NCBI RefSeq assembly: GCF_004134865.1
Contig: NZ_SDPO01000002.1
Location: forward strand, 310,001-374,000
Direction of reading: 5' to 3'
Length of the DNA stretch: 64,000 nt
Source: Agromyces fucosus
GTDB taxonomy: Bacteria > Actinomycetota > Actinomycetes > Actinomycetales > Microbacteriaceae
The translations under genes were made by a program, and so were the position numbers. Below are positions 17,751-27,115 of this stretch, one piece after another; position 1 is the stretch's first letter; every line of letters starts with the position of its first letter. Under the pieces are notes generated by a model. The model worked only from the letters and a program-made list of their open reading frames with translations. It ran no database searches and was not told the origin of the DNA.

Positions 17751-18572
17751 ATGACGAGCACCTCGGCAGAACTCACCACACCCCGCGGCGACCTCGCCCG
17801 GCAGATCACGGTCGCGGTGAGCGCGGCGCTCGCGGTGATCGGCGCGTTCATCGGCTCGGGAGCGGCCGGAGGCACGCCGGTCCAGGATGCCTCGGGCGGT
17901 GCGCTCGCCGCCGACGCCACGCTCCTCGCGCCCGGCGGCGGCGCCTTCAGCATCTGGTCGGTCATCTACGTGGGACTGGTGGCGTATGCGGTGTGGCAGT
18001 TCCTCCCGGCGCAACGCGCTGCCGAACGGCAGCGCCGCCTCGGCTACCTGGTCGCCGCGTCCCTGGTGCTGAACGCCGCGTGGATCCTCTCGATCCAGTT
18101 CGACCAGCTCGCGCTCAGCGTCCCGGTCATCGTTGCCCTGCTCGTCGTGCTCATCCTGGCATTCCGGATCTGCCGTGCGACCCGCCCGGCTGGTCCGGTC
18201 GACGCCGTGCTGACGGATGGCACGATCGGCCTCTACCTCGGTTGGGTCAGCGTCGCCACGGCCGCGAACATCACCGCCGTGCTCGTGGCGGCGGGATTCG
18301 ACGGCTGGGGGCTCGCGCCCGAAGTGTGGGCGATCGGCGTGCTCGCCGTCGTCGGCATCATCGGGGTCTGGCTCGCCGTCTGGGATCGCGGCCGCATCGC
18401 CCCGACGATCTCGCTGGCCTGGGGCCTGTCATGGATCGCGGCCGCGAGGCTCACGGACGCTCCGCCGTCGACCCCCACCGCGGTGGCGGCCATCGCAGCA
18501 GCGGCGGCCATCGTCATCGCGACGATCTGGAGCCGGCTCGCGACGATGCGGGCGCGGTCGACCTCCGCCTGA
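17751..18572 (+). CDS. Tryptophan-rich sensory (TspO/MBR-like) membrane protein
   Basis: 273 residues with about seven to eight hydrophobic segments. The FSIWSVIYVGLVAYAVWQFLP block near residue 65 and the LGYLVAASLVLNAAWI segment are typical of the larger TspO/MBR-like group. Canonical TspO is about 160 residues with five helices; this longer version is common in actinobacteria and its tetrapyrrole binding is untested. GGAG precedes the ATG at SD distance. Confidence 0.75.
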   Translation: MTSTSAELTTPRGDLARQITVAVSAALAVIGAFIGSGAAGGTPVQDASGGALAADATLLAPGGGAFSIWSVIYVGLVAYAVWQFLPAQRAAERQRRLGYLVAASLVLNAAWILSIQFDQLALSVPVIVALLVVLILAFRICRATRPAGPVDAVLTDGTIGLYLGWVSVATAANITAVLVAAGFDGWGLAPEVWAIGVLAVVGIIGVWLAVWDRGRIAPTISLAWGLSWIAAARLTDAPPSTPTAVAAIAAAAAIVIATIWSRLATMRARSTSA

Positions 18573-18596
18573 ACGGCGGGTTCCGCGGCGGTCAGC

Positions 18597-18612
18597 GGAT
18601 GCCGCGGCATCC
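18597..18612. terminator. Palindrome between convergent genes
   Basis: GGATGCCGCGGCATCC is a perfect 16-base palindrome in the 64-bp gap between the TspO-like and transglycosylase stops. It is two inverted copies of the over-represented word GGATGCC. A terminator role is plausible but the loop would be tight. Confidence 0.45.
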
Positions 18613-18636
18613 ACTGTTCGGATCGTCCCCGCTCGG

Positions 18637-19566
18637 CTAGTGGCCGAGCTCGGCCACCGACTCCGCGAACTCGAGCGCGACCTTGGCGATGTTGTCGACG
18701 TAGTCGTTGTCGTGGTTGTACGAGAAGACGGCCGCTCGCCATCCCTCGGAGCTCGTCATCGGACCCGACTCGCAGAGGTACCGTGCCGTCGACAGCGCAG
18801 CGTCGTCGATCTGGTGCGGGTCGGCGACTCCGTCGCCGTTCGCGTCGGTGCCCCACTTGTGCCAGGTCGACGGGATGAACTGCATCGGTCCGACGGCGCG
18901 GTCCCAGGTGGTGTCGCCGTCGAGCGCACCGTCGTCGGTGTCATCGATCCTCGCCACATCGGCACTCCCGTCGAGAGCGGGCCCGATGATCGGCGGCGTG
19001 GTGCGGCCGTCGTCGTCGAGCTTCGACGTGCCGTGGCTGCCGTGCTTCGACTCGATCGCTCCGATCGCGGCGATCGTCGCCCAGTCGAGGCCGCACTCGG
19101 CGTCGTCTTGGGCGATGGTGACGTGCGCGAGCGCATAGGCCGCGAGAGCGCGCTTCGGGATGCCGGTGGCATCGGCGACCGTGGCGATCCACTCGGGATC
19201 GACCGACGACATCGGGGCGAGCTTCGAGCCCGAGAGCCCGGTCGGCTCCTCGACGACGCCGGCGTCGACGGTCTCGCCGTTGTCGCCGTCGTCGACCGAT
19301 TCGTCGGCTTCCCCGTCGGGCTGCGAGGTGAGCGGCGGCATCGCGACGGCGGGACCGTAGGCGTCGGGAGCCGCGAACCCGTCGGGGTTCACGGCGGTGC
19401 CGACGAGGTTCACGGCGAAGACCGCGCCGATCACGAGGCCGATGGCCCCGACCATGACGCCGACGTACGCGGCGGTGCGACGCACGAGCCGCCACTTCGA
19501 GGTCGGGGCTCGATTCGGGCGACGCTCGCCGTACTCGTCGTCGTCGAAATCGTCATGCCAGGACAT
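18637..19566 (-). CDS. Membrane-anchored lytic murein transglycosylase (MltB/SLT_2 type)
   Basis: 309 residues. A charged cytoplasmic N-terminus is followed by one transmembrane segment (about 31-58, VGVMVGAIGLVIGAVFAVNLVG), a low-complexity acidic linker, then a transglycosylase domain (about 125-305). The catalytic Glu is in IGAIESKHGSHG and the VGPMQFIPSTW motif follows. DANGDGVADPHQIDDAALSTARYLC is typical of this family. It should cleave peptidoglycan outside the membrane with 1,6-anhydro-MurNAc formation. Confidence 0.9.
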   Translation of the reverse strand: MSWHDDFDDDEYGERRPNRAPTSKWRLVRRTAAYVGVMVGAIGLVIGAVFAVNLVGTAVNPDGFAAPDAYGPAVAMPPLTSQPDGEADESVDDGDNGETVDAGVVEEPTGLSGSKLAPMSSVDPEWIATVADATGIPKRALAAYALAHVTIAQDDAECGLDWATIAAIGAIESKHGSHGTSKLDDDGRTTPPIIGPALDGSADVARIDDTDDGALDGDTTWDRAVGPMQFIPSTWHKWGTDANGDGVADPHQIDDAALSTARYLCESGPMTSSEGWRAAVFSYNHDNDYVDNIAKVALEFAESVAELGH

Positions 19567-19756
19567 CGGTGTCGCGCTCCGTTCAGGCGTGGGTGCAGGG
19601 TTCCCACCGGGTCGATCACCGCAGGCTCTCGAAGCCCGGGGCGATTCGACCCGCTCCTTCACAGTACCCGCGCGCCGCCGCTCCCGCATCAGTCGAAGCC
19701 GATGCTCAGGAAGCCCGATGCTGGGGTCGCGGCCAGCGACCGACGACCGACGGCCG

Positions 19757-20539
19757 TCAGCCGGCTCGGCCGATGCTCAGCCAGCCATCGGGTCCGGGGC
19801 GCTCCGCCGCACCGCCGCCGGCCTGCCCGCTTCCGCTCTTCAGCGCCTGCAGCTGACGATCGATCTCGGCCTGCGCCGAGACGGCGGCGAGCTGACGCTC
19901 GATGTCGGCGTCAGGCGCAGCAGTGAGGTCGGTCAGGGCGCCGCTCGCGAGCAGCTCGTCGGTCGCGGCCGCGCGCGCCTGCATCTGCTGGACGCGATCG
20001 CGGGCACGATCGAGGCTCGATCCGACATCGGTGATCGTGTTGCTGATGCCCGACACCGCCTCGTTGGCGCGCACCTGCGCCTCGGACGCCGTGTACGTCG
20101 CCTTGATCGTCTCCTTCTCGATGCGGAAGGCGGCCACCTGGTCGGTGAGTCGGCGCTCCCGGTCTTGCAACTGCGCCGTCTGTCGATCGAGCGCGGTGAA
20201 CTGCTGCTGCAGCTGCGCGACCTGCCCCTCGAGCATGGCCCGGCGTTCGAGCGCGGCTCGCGCGAGGTCTTCGCGCCCCTGCGCGAGCGCCTCGGCGGCC
20301 TGCGATCCCAGGCGCTGGTAGCGCGTGCCCATCTCCTCGCCCTGCAGTTCGATGCGCTTCTTCGCCGTCGCGACGTCGGCGACCGCGAGCCGAACCTGCT
20401 GCAGCAGCTTCACCTGCTGGTCGTAGCTGTCGTCGAGCGTCTCCCGCGGGTCCTCCATGCGGTCGAGCGCCTTCGACGTCTTGCTCCGGAAGATCGTCCG
20501 CATCCGCGCCGAATTGCTGTTGGCGTTGCTGCTGCTCAT
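19757..20539 (-). CDS. pspA: PspA/IM30 family membrane-stress protein
   Basis: 260 residues, mostly long coiled coil: RSKTSKALDRMEDPRETLDDSYDQ at the N-terminus and heptads through about 200, then a disordered tail. The family binds stressed membranes and forms ESCRT-III-like assemblies. The ATG overlaps the stop of a membrane-protein gene that itself encodes a coiled coil, suggesting a membrane receptor for PspA. GGGGAA precedes the start. Confidence 0.9.
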   Translation of the reverse strand: MSSSNANSNSARMRTIFRSKTSKALDRMEDPRETLDDSYDQQVKLLQQVRLAVADVATAKKRIELQGEEMGTRYQRLGSQAAEALAQGREDLARAALERRAMLEGQVAQLQQQFTALDRQTAQLQDRERRLTDQVAAFRIEKETIKATYTASEAQVRANEAVSGISNTITDVGSSLDRARDRVQQMQARAAATDELLASGALTDLTAAPDADIERQLAAVSAQAEIDRQLQALKSGSGQAGGGAAERPGPDGWLSIGRAG

Positions 20540-21177
20540 GGTCGGTTCCCCTCGTCTCGGATGATGGAAGTCGTCGGCGGTCTCGTGACATCGACGCGAC
20601 CGTCGCGGCGATTGAGTGCCTGGAGTTCTTCGATGCCCGTCTGCAGGGCGGCGACCTCCCGGTCGACGTCGGAGCCGAGCGCGGAGAGCGCGTCGTCGGT
20701 CGCGCCGGAGAGCCCGGATGCCACGGCGTCGCGCACCCGTCGGACGAGCGCCTCGACCTGCTCGACGCGAAGACGGGCCGCGGGCAGTTCTTGTGCGAGC
20801 ACGCCGGCGTTCGTCTCGGACTCCATCAGGCGCAGTTGCAGGTCGAGCACGTCGCCCTCGTCGCTGATGCGCCGGAAGAGCCGAGGCAGTTCGCCGCGGA
20901 ACCCGCGTGGGCGGGAGCCGCTCGCTGCGCCGGTGAGCTCGACGGCGGCGCGTCCGCTCCGCAGCGCGTCGTCGAGCCGCACTCGCAGTGCGAGAACCGT
21001 TCGCTGCGGTCCGTGACTCACGCGGGCCCGGGCGCGGAGGGTCGTCGCCCCGAAAGCTCGGCTCCGGCGGACGCGACGCACGAGTGCCCGCACGACGAGC
21101 ACGACCGTCACCATGACGCCGATCGAGAGCAGCACGATCACGCCGAGCCCGATCAAGATCGCTTCGATGCCGGTCAC
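20536..21177 (-). CDS. Single-pass membrane protein with coiled coil, PspA partner candidate
   Basis: About 213 residues from GTG 21177; GGCGGGG lies eight bases upstream, and GTGs at 21183 and 21186 are alternatives. An N-terminal transmembrane segment (AILIGLGVIVLLSIGVMVTVVLVV) is followed by a basic stretch RALVRRVRRSR and about 150 residues rich in Leu, Glu and Arg likely to form helices. No known domain is recognised. The ATGA overlap with pspA argues for a shared role in envelope stress. Confidence 0.7.
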   Translation of the reverse strand: MTGIEAILIGLGVIVLLSIGVMVTVVLVVRALVRRVRRSRAFGATTLRARARVSHGPQRTVLALRVRLDDALRSGRAAVELTGAASGSRPRGFRGELPRLFRRISDEGDVLDLQLRLMESETNAGVLAQELPAARLRVEQVEALVRRVRDAVASGLSGATDDALSALGSDVDREVAALQTGIEELQALNRRDGRVDVTRPPTTSIIRDEGNRP

Positions 21178-21211
21178 ATGCACCACCCCGCCCAGTTCGA
21201 CCACTTCGCCG

Positions 21212-21229
21212 ATAACGCGATATAACGCG
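21212..21229. repeat. Two ATAACGCG direct repeats upstream of the pspA operon
   Basis: ATAACGCG occurs at 21212-21219 and 21222-21229, ten bases apart (one helical turn), 35-52 bases upstream of the operon start in an AT-richer patch. It may be a regulator site or promoter element. The rest of 21178-21440 shows no gene. Confidence 0.3.
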
Positions 21230-21440
21230 TGTCGTAAAGATACCCCCGTTTCGCCGGATCCGTGAGTCCCGACAGCCGATTCGCAGGTGCGCGGCTCCAT
21301 CCGCACGCGTCAGCGCTGCGGCTCCTCCCTGTGCGAGCGCAGTGGGTATAGGTGGGCACGCTCGGCGAACTCCACTGGATCGCGCGTCCCTCCGGTGCCG
21401 TCCGCACTGGTGAGGAAGACGCGGCGACGTATCGCTGCGA

Positions 21441-22307
21441 TCATCGATCGTGCCCGTCCGCTGAAGCGGCGAGCCACCGCGTCACTCGTGCGATTCCCTC
21501 GTCGAACGCCGGCGATCCGGGTCGATCGAGGAAGCCGTGGGTCGACTCGGGCACGACGTCGTAGGAGACATCGACCCCACCGTCGGCCAACTCGGCCGCG
21601 AAGCGCTCACCCGAGGCGCGAAGCGAATCGCGGTCGGCGTCGAGCACCATGGTCGGGGGCAGCCCACGAAGGTCATGCCCACCGGGGAAGGCGAACGGAT
21701 CGTCCATCGCCTCGATACGCCCGGCATAGTTGCGGTTCATCCGCTCGACGGTGGAGGGCCGGAACTGCATGAACCCGTGCCGACCACGGATCCGCGCATG
21801 CAACGCGGGCGGTACGGACGGCAGCTGGGCGTGGAAGGTCCCATACGCGAGCAGGAGCCCGTTGGGCACCGTGTCACCTTCCCGGACCAGTCGCAACGCC
21901 GCAGCGGCGGCGAGACATGCCCCCGCGCTGGCGCCGCCGACCACGAGCCCCCGCCCTGAGACGGCTGCCTCGCCGCGTGCATGGCCGATGACGTCGACGA
22001 CATCGTCGAGCGGCACCGGGTAGCGGATGCCTGACAGGATGCCCGGGCGCGGGCGCGCCCACCACTTCCACGGCGGCACACGCCGATAGTCGACCGCGAG
22101 AACCGGGTGCCCCGCCTCGACCAGACCTCGCGCGACGGCATCAGATTCCGGCATCTCGAGGTCGCCATGCGAGAAGGCCCCGCCGTGCAGCCACACGACG
22201 AGCGGCGCCGGTCGCTCACCGCCAGGCCGGGGTCGATAGCGGCGCACCGGTACTGGTCCGTGACGCCCGATCACCACGTCATCCGACGTCGCCTCCGGAT
22301 GCCTCAC
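21441..22307 (-). CDS. Alpha/beta hydrolase, HSL/GH-operon esterase
   Basis: 288 residues. The hormone-sensitive-lipase pattern is present: VVWLHGGAFSHGD (HGG oxyanion motif), the VLAVDYRRVP segment, nucleophile GGASAGACLAAA (GxSxG-like GASAG), an Asp in MVLDADRDSLR and a His in VPESTHGFLD. No signal peptide. GTG 22307 overlaps the GH3 stop as GTGA, so it is the last gene of the rhamnosidase-glucosidase operon. It probably removes acyl groups from imported glycosides or aglycones (inference). Confidence 0.85.
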   Translation of the reverse strand: MRHPEATSDDVVIGRHGPVPVRRYRPRPGGERPAPLVVWLHGGAFSHGDLEMPESDAVARGLVEAGHPVLAVDYRRVPPWKWWARPRPGILSGIRYPVPLDDVVDVIGHARGEAAVSGRGLVVGGASAGACLAAAAALRLVREGDTVPNGLLLAYGTFHAQLPSVPPALHARIRGRHGFMQFRPSTVERMNRNYAGRIEAMDDPFAFPGGHDLRGLPPTMVLDADRDSLRASGERFAAELADGGVDVSYDVVPESTHGFLDRPGSPAFDEGIARVTRWLAASADGHDR

Positions 22308-24595
22308 GCGGCTGGCTCCGCCTCCGCTGCCGCGACGCTCAATGCGATGAGCTGTTCGAGCGCCTCCTCGGGGATCTCCACGCCGGGGAACCGCGCGAAC
22401 TGGCCCATGGGCATCGACTCGACCATCTTCAGCGCATTCGAGTTCGCGGCGGCCGCGTCCTGTTGCTCGGGCGTCGCATTGGCCATCATGCTCTGCATGA
22501 GTGCCGGCCCGACGACGGCGTGACCGAACCACTCCTTCACGGTCGAATCGAGGCTGAGGGGGTTCGGGCGCTCGACGTCGCCCTCGAGCGCCAGCTCGCG
22601 CACTTCGACGATGTCGTTCGCCGAACGACCGAGCTCGACCCGGTACATGCCGGGGTCGACCCACCAGCGTGCGCCGCGCGCGTCCCAGTGCGCGAACGCG
22701 CGGCGCTCGAGTTCGAGCGAGACGGTCGTGGCCTGCCCGGGTTCGAGCGAGATCTTCGCGAACGCGCCGAGCTCCCGAACCGGGCGGCGGACCGACGAGG
22801 GAGCGGGTGCGACGTAGAGCTGCACCACTTCGGAGCCTGCCACCTCGCCCGTGTTCCGTACGGTCACACGCGCGGTCGCGGCATCCGAGCCGATCGCCTC
22901 GACCTCGAAGCCCTCGATGCTGAACGTCGTGTAGCTGAGCCCGTGTCCGAACGGATACCGCACCGCGCGGTCGGCACTCGTGTAGTACCGGTAGCCGACG
23001 AAGACGCCCTCGCCGTGCCGCACGACCTCCTGCTCGCCTGGGAAGTTGAGATAGGTGGGAGTGTCGGTGAGCGCGACCGGAATCGTCTCCGCGAGGTGGC
23101 CCGATGGGTTCACGGCTCCGGTCAGCACGTCGGCGAGCGCGCTGCCGACCGCCTGGCCGAGCGCCCAGCCCTCGACGATCGCGTCGACCCGGTCGTGCCA
23201 CGACTCGAGCGTGACGACGCCGCCGTTCGAGAGCACGACGACCGTCCTCGGCGCGACCTCCGCCACCGCGTCGATGAGTGCGACGTGGGCAGCGGGCAGG
23301 TCGAGGTGCTCCCGGTCGAAGCCCTCCGACTGGTCCTCCTCGTACAGGCCGACGAAGACGACGGCCACGTCGACGGATGCCGCCACCGCACGAGCCTCGG
23401 CGAGCAACGTCAGTGCGGTTTCGTCGGTCGCGTCCTTCTCATAACCCGCTGTATAGGCGACGTAGTCGTCGCCGAGTGCACCGCGCAGCTCATCGAGCGG
23501 CACGTCGACCCGGGTCGGGTTCACGTGGGAGCTACCGCCGCCCTGGTACTGCGGCGAGACGGCCAGTTCGCCGATGACGGCGACCTTGCGACCGGCGCGA
23601 AGCGGCAGGGTCTGCGCCTCGTTCCGAAGCAGCACGACGGATGCCGCGGCCGCACGTCGGGCGAGTGCATGATGCGCCTCGGCATCGAAGCCCTCCGCGG
23701 CATCCGCCGCCGTTGCCGTACGTTCGGCGAGCCGCCGCAGCCGCTCCACGCTCGCCTCGACGAGCGAGCGGTCGAGCCGCCCGTCGCGAACCGCCTGGAG
23801 GATCGCCTCGGTGCCCTCGTCACCGGTGCCCGGCATCTCGAGGTCGAGTCCCGCGGCGAGCGCCTCGACCCGGTCCTTGATCGCACCCCAGTCCGAGACG
23901 ACGAGGCCGTCGAAGCCCCACTCCTCGCGCAGCAGCTCGGTGAGCAGCCAGCGATTCTCCGACGAGAAGACGCCGTTGATCGCGTTGTAGGCGCTCATGA
24001 CCGAGGTCGGCGCCGCCTCCTTCACGACGCGTTCGAAGGCCGGAAGGTAGATCTCGCGCAGCGTGCGGTCGTCGACCTCGGCGCTCACCCGCATGCGCTC
24101 GGTCTCCTGGCTGTTCACCGCGAAGTGCTTGACCGACGTGCCGACACCCGTGCTCTGCACGCCGCGCACATACTCGACGGCGAGCGCGCCCGTGAGCCGC
24201 GGATCCTCCGAGAAGTACTCGAACGTGCGCCCGCCGAGCGGTGAGCGCTTGATGTTGATGGCCGGTCCGAGCAGCACGTCGACGTCGAGCGCGCGTGCTT
24301 CGCGGCCGAGCGCCTCGCCCACCTCGCGCACGAGCGCCGGGTCCCAGCTCGAGGCGATTCCCGCACCGGGCGGGAAGCACGTCGACGGCAGGCTCTGGTT
24401 GAAGCCGAGGTTGTCAGCGGTGCCGCCCTGGCGCCGGACGCCGTGCGGGCCGTCGACCATGACGATCGAGCGGATGCCGCTGCCGCCCCGCGTCGACCAG
24501 AAGTCGTGCCCGCTCAGTAGGGCGGCCCGTGCGTCGAACGTCGCATCGTCCGCTTCGGCGCTGGGGTCGAGGTTCTCGTCGTGGATGCCGGTCAT
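22304..24595 (-). CDS. GH3 beta-glucosidase
   Basis: 763 residues in the normal GH3 order: TIM-barrel domain with KH at 156-157 and nucleophile Asp235 in GLVVSDWGA, alpha/beta sandwich domain, then a C-terminal fibronectin III-like domain (AGSEVVQLYVAP, VRELGAFAKI). RTFEYFSEDPRLTG is the typical substrate loop. No signal peptide, so it acts on imported glycosides. Its ATG overlaps the rhamnosidase stop and its own stop overlaps the esterase GTG. Confidence 0.93.
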   Translation of the reverse strand: MTGIHDENLDPSAEADDATFDARAALLSGHDFWSTRGGSGIRSIVMVDGPHGVRRQGGTADNLGFNQSLPSTCFPPGAGIASSWDPALVREVGEALGREARALDVDVLLGPAINIKRSPLGGRTFEYFSEDPRLTGALAVEYVRGVQSTGVGTSVKHFAVNSQETERMRVSAEVDDRTLREIYLPAFERVVKEAAPTSVMSAYNAINGVFSSENRWLLTELLREEWGFDGLVVSDWGAIKDRVEALAAGLDLEMPGTGDEGTEAILQAVRDGRLDRSLVEASVERLRRLAERTATAADAAEGFDAEAHHALARRAAAASVVLLRNEAQTLPLRAGRKVAVIGELAVSPQYQGGGSSHVNPTRVDVPLDELRGALGDDYVAYTAGYEKDATDETALTLLAEARAVAASVDVAVVFVGLYEEDQSEGFDREHLDLPAAHVALIDAVAEVAPRTVVVLSNGGVVTLESWHDRVDAIVEGWALGQAVGSALADVLTGAVNPSGHLAETIPVALTDTPTYLNFPGEQEVVRHGEGVFVGYRYYTSADRAVRYPFGHGLSYTTFSIEGFEVEAIGSDAATARVTVRNTGEVAGSEVVQLYVAPAPSSVRRPVRELGAFAKISLEPGQATTVSLELERRAFAHWDARGARWWVDPGMYRVELGRSANDIVEVRELALEGDVERPNPLSLDSTVKEWFGHAVVGPALMQSMMANATPEQQDAAAANSNALKMVESMPMGQFARFPGVEIPEEALEQLIALSVAAAEAEPAA

Positions 24596-27078
24596 GCGAG
24601 TGCTCCTTCAGTGTTCGAGTCGGTCACGGCGCGTTCGAGGTCGGCGCGCAGCTCGTCGGATGCCCCGGGGATGTACCCGAGCACGATGGAGAGGCTCATC
24701 GCGGCCGCCTCGGGTGCGGTGCCGTCGATGGGGATACCGGGCAGGTGCTTCGCGAACACCTCGGTGACGTCCCGCCAGACGACCGGGTCGGCCGCGAGCA
24801 CGTTCAGCATCGTGTCCATCGAGTACTCGGGGCGAGAAACCGCGGGCAGTTCATAGCGCCACGAGTGCGCCCCGCCGCCGACGACGGCGGTCGCGGCATC
24901 CGGATGCAGCGGCAGCACGACCTCGGCCTCGACGCCGTCGGGCACCGTGACCTCGAGCGTCACCTCCGCGCCCGCGATCTGCCAGGCGACGGCGATCTCG
25001 CCGTGCACCGACTCGTGGCGAGTGTTCGCCGAGGTGAGCCCGCCGCCCGGCTGCGGGGCGATGCGCACGCGGCGATAGCCGGGCTCGACCGCCTCGATGC
25101 CGCCGACGATGCGGTGCAGCCACGAAGCGACCGCGCCGAGCGCGTAGTGGTTCAGCGAGGTCATGCCAGAGGGGTTGATGGTGCCGTCGGGGCGGATCGA
25201 GTCCCACCGCTCCCAGATCGTCGTCGCGCCCATGGTCACCGGGTAGAGGAACGACGGGCATCGCGTTTCGGTGAGCAGCGCGTAGGCCTCGTCGAGGTGG
25301 CCGGTGCTCGAGAGCGCGTCGGTCACGAGCGGGGTGCCGGCGAAGCCGGTCGAGATCGTGAAGCCCGCCTTCGCGACGAGCTTCGCGAGTTGATCGCCGG
25401 CGTGCCGGCGCTCGTCGGGTTCGAGGATGCCGAAGACGATCGCGAGCGCGTACGCCGTCGCGGTCTCGTTGACGATGCGCCCCGCTTCGGTCACGTACTC
25501 GCGGCGGAAGGCGGCGCGCACCCGGTCGGCGAGCGCCGAGAAGTGCGCCGCGTCGGCATGCTCGCCGAGCAGCGCCGCGGTCTCCGCGAGCTCGCGCGTC
25601 GTCTTGCAGAGGTAGGCGGATGCCACGAGGTGACGATCGGTCTTGCCGCCGGCGGGGTTGTCGCTCGGCGCGTCGGGGTCGAGCCAGTCGCCGTACTGGA
25701 AGCCGGTCGACCACAGACCGTGTTCATCGAGCGACGGCTCGACGCTGCGGATGAACGTCGTCATCGAGGGGTACGCGCGCCGCAGGATCTCGAGGTCGCC
25801 GTACTCCTGATACAGCACCCACGGCAGGCTCACCGCGACATCCGACCACAGCGCCGTCGGCGACGAGGGCGTCGAGAGCACGTCGGGCACGACCCACGGC
25901 ACGAAGCCCTTCTCGCGCTGCTCGGCCGCGAGGTCGTCGAGCCACGAGCCGAGCACGCCGCGCACATCGTAGAGGAATGCGGCCGTCGGCGCGAAGGCGT
26001 TGAGGTCGCCGGTCCAGCCGAGGCGCTCGTCGCGCTGCGGGCAGTCGGTCGGCACGCCGACGAAGTTGTCGCGCATCGACCACACGACGTTCTCGTGCAG
26101 GCGGTTCACGAGCGGGTTCGAGGTCTCGAACCAGCCGGTGCGGGTCATGTCGCTGTGCACCACGACGGCGCGCAGGTCATCGGCAGCAAGCTCGCCGGGC
26201 CAGCCGTCGACCTCGACGTAGCGGAACCCGTGGAACGTGAACCGCGGCTCGAACGTCTCAGCGTCGCCGCCTCGCGCGGTGTAGACGTCGGTCGCCTTCG
26301 CGGTGCGGATCGTCTCGAGATCGAGCTCGCCGTCGGTGAGCGTCTCGGCGTGCCGAAGCGTGATCACATCACCGGATGCCGCGTGCACCGTGAAGCGCAC
26401 CCAGCCCGAGATGTTCTGTCCGAAGTCGACGACGGTGCGGCCGCTCGGGCTCGTCTCGATCGACACGGGTGCCAGTTCCTCGACGCGCCGGATCGGCTCT
26501 GCCGTCGGCTCGAAGAGCGCCTCGGCCGGCCAGTCGAAGGGCTCGACCGCGGTCCAGCTCGCGTCGTCGAAGCCCGGTTCGCTCCACCCCGCGGGTTCGA
26601 GCCGGGCGTCGACGACCTCGCCGTCGTAGATGCTCGAGGAGCGGATCGCACCGAACGAGGTGCGGAACGCGGCATCCGTCGCCACGGTCTCGACCCGGTC
26701 GGGGTACTCCAGCACGAGTACCGCCCAGAGCGCCGGCCGCTCGCTGTAGTGGTTGCGTCGGTGCTCCCAGCCGAGGCGCCCGAGCGCCCAGCCCTCGCCG
26801 ACGATGGCGCCGACCACGTTCTCACCCTCGCGCACGAGTTCGGTGACGTCGTGGCTCGACACCGCGAGGCGGTGCCGGTACGACGTCCACCCCGGCGCGA
26901 GCACCTCATCGCCCACGCGGGCGCCGTTGAGCCAAGGCTCCACGACGCCGATCGCGGTGATGCGCAGCGTCGCGCGTTGCAGGGCAGCGGATGCCTCGAA
27001 CGCTCGTCGGAAGTAGGGCGCCGGGTCTCCCTCTCGCCCGGTCGGGGCCGCGGGGGTGATGAAGGCGGCAGTGGTCAT
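24592..27078 (-). CDS. GH78 alpha-L-rhamnosidase
   Basis: 828 residues. N-terminal beta domains (FEPRFTFHGFRYVEV, GWVRFTVHA) precede an (alpha/alpha)6 barrel with DNFVGVPTDCPQRDERLGWT, which contains the general-acid Glu of the family. GATTIWERWDSIRPDG and MTSLNHYALGAVASWL are also GH78 hallmarks. It would release L-rhamnose from plant glycosides. No signal peptide. GGAGAG precedes the ATG; the gene follows the MFS gene by 37 bases and is translationally coupled to GH3. Confidence 0.94.
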   Translation of the reverse strand: MTTAAFITPAAPTGREGDPAPYFRRAFEASAALQRATLRITAIGVVEPWLNGARVGDEVLAPGWTSYRHRLAVSSHDVTELVREGENVVGAIVGEGWALGRLGWEHRRNHYSERPALWAVLVLEYPDRVETVATDAAFRTSFGAIRSSSIYDGEVVDARLEPAGWSEPGFDDASWTAVEPFDWPAEALFEPTAEPIRRVEELAPVSIETSPSGRTVVDFGQNISGWVRFTVHAASGDVITLRHAETLTDGELDLETIRTAKATDVYTARGGDAETFEPRFTFHGFRYVEVDGWPGELAADDLRAVVVHSDMTRTGWFETSNPLVNRLHENVVWSMRDNFVGVPTDCPQRDERLGWTGDLNAFAPTAAFLYDVRGVLGSWLDDLAAEQREKGFVPWVVPDVLSTPSSPTALWSDVAVSLPWVLYQEYGDLEILRRAYPSMTTFIRSVEPSLDEHGLWSTGFQYGDWLDPDAPSDNPAGGKTDRHLVASAYLCKTTRELAETAALLGEHADAAHFSALADRVRAAFRREYVTEAGRIVNETATAYALAIVFGILEPDERRHAGDQLAKLVAKAGFTISTGFAGTPLVTDALSSTGHLDEAYALLTETRCPSFLYPVTMGATTIWERWDSIRPDGTINPSGMTSLNHYALGAVASWLHRIVGGIEAVEPGYRRVRIAPQPGGGLTSANTRHESVHGEIAVAWQIAGAEVTLEVTVPDGVEAEVVLPLHPDAATAVVGGGAHSWRYELPAVSRPEYSMDTMLNVLAADPVVWRDVTEVFAKHLPGIPIDGTAPEAAAMSLSIVLGYIPGASDELRADLERAVTDSNTEGALA

Positions 27079-27115
27079 GATCGATCTCTCCTGGAGGTCT
27101 CGGGTCGGGAAAGGG

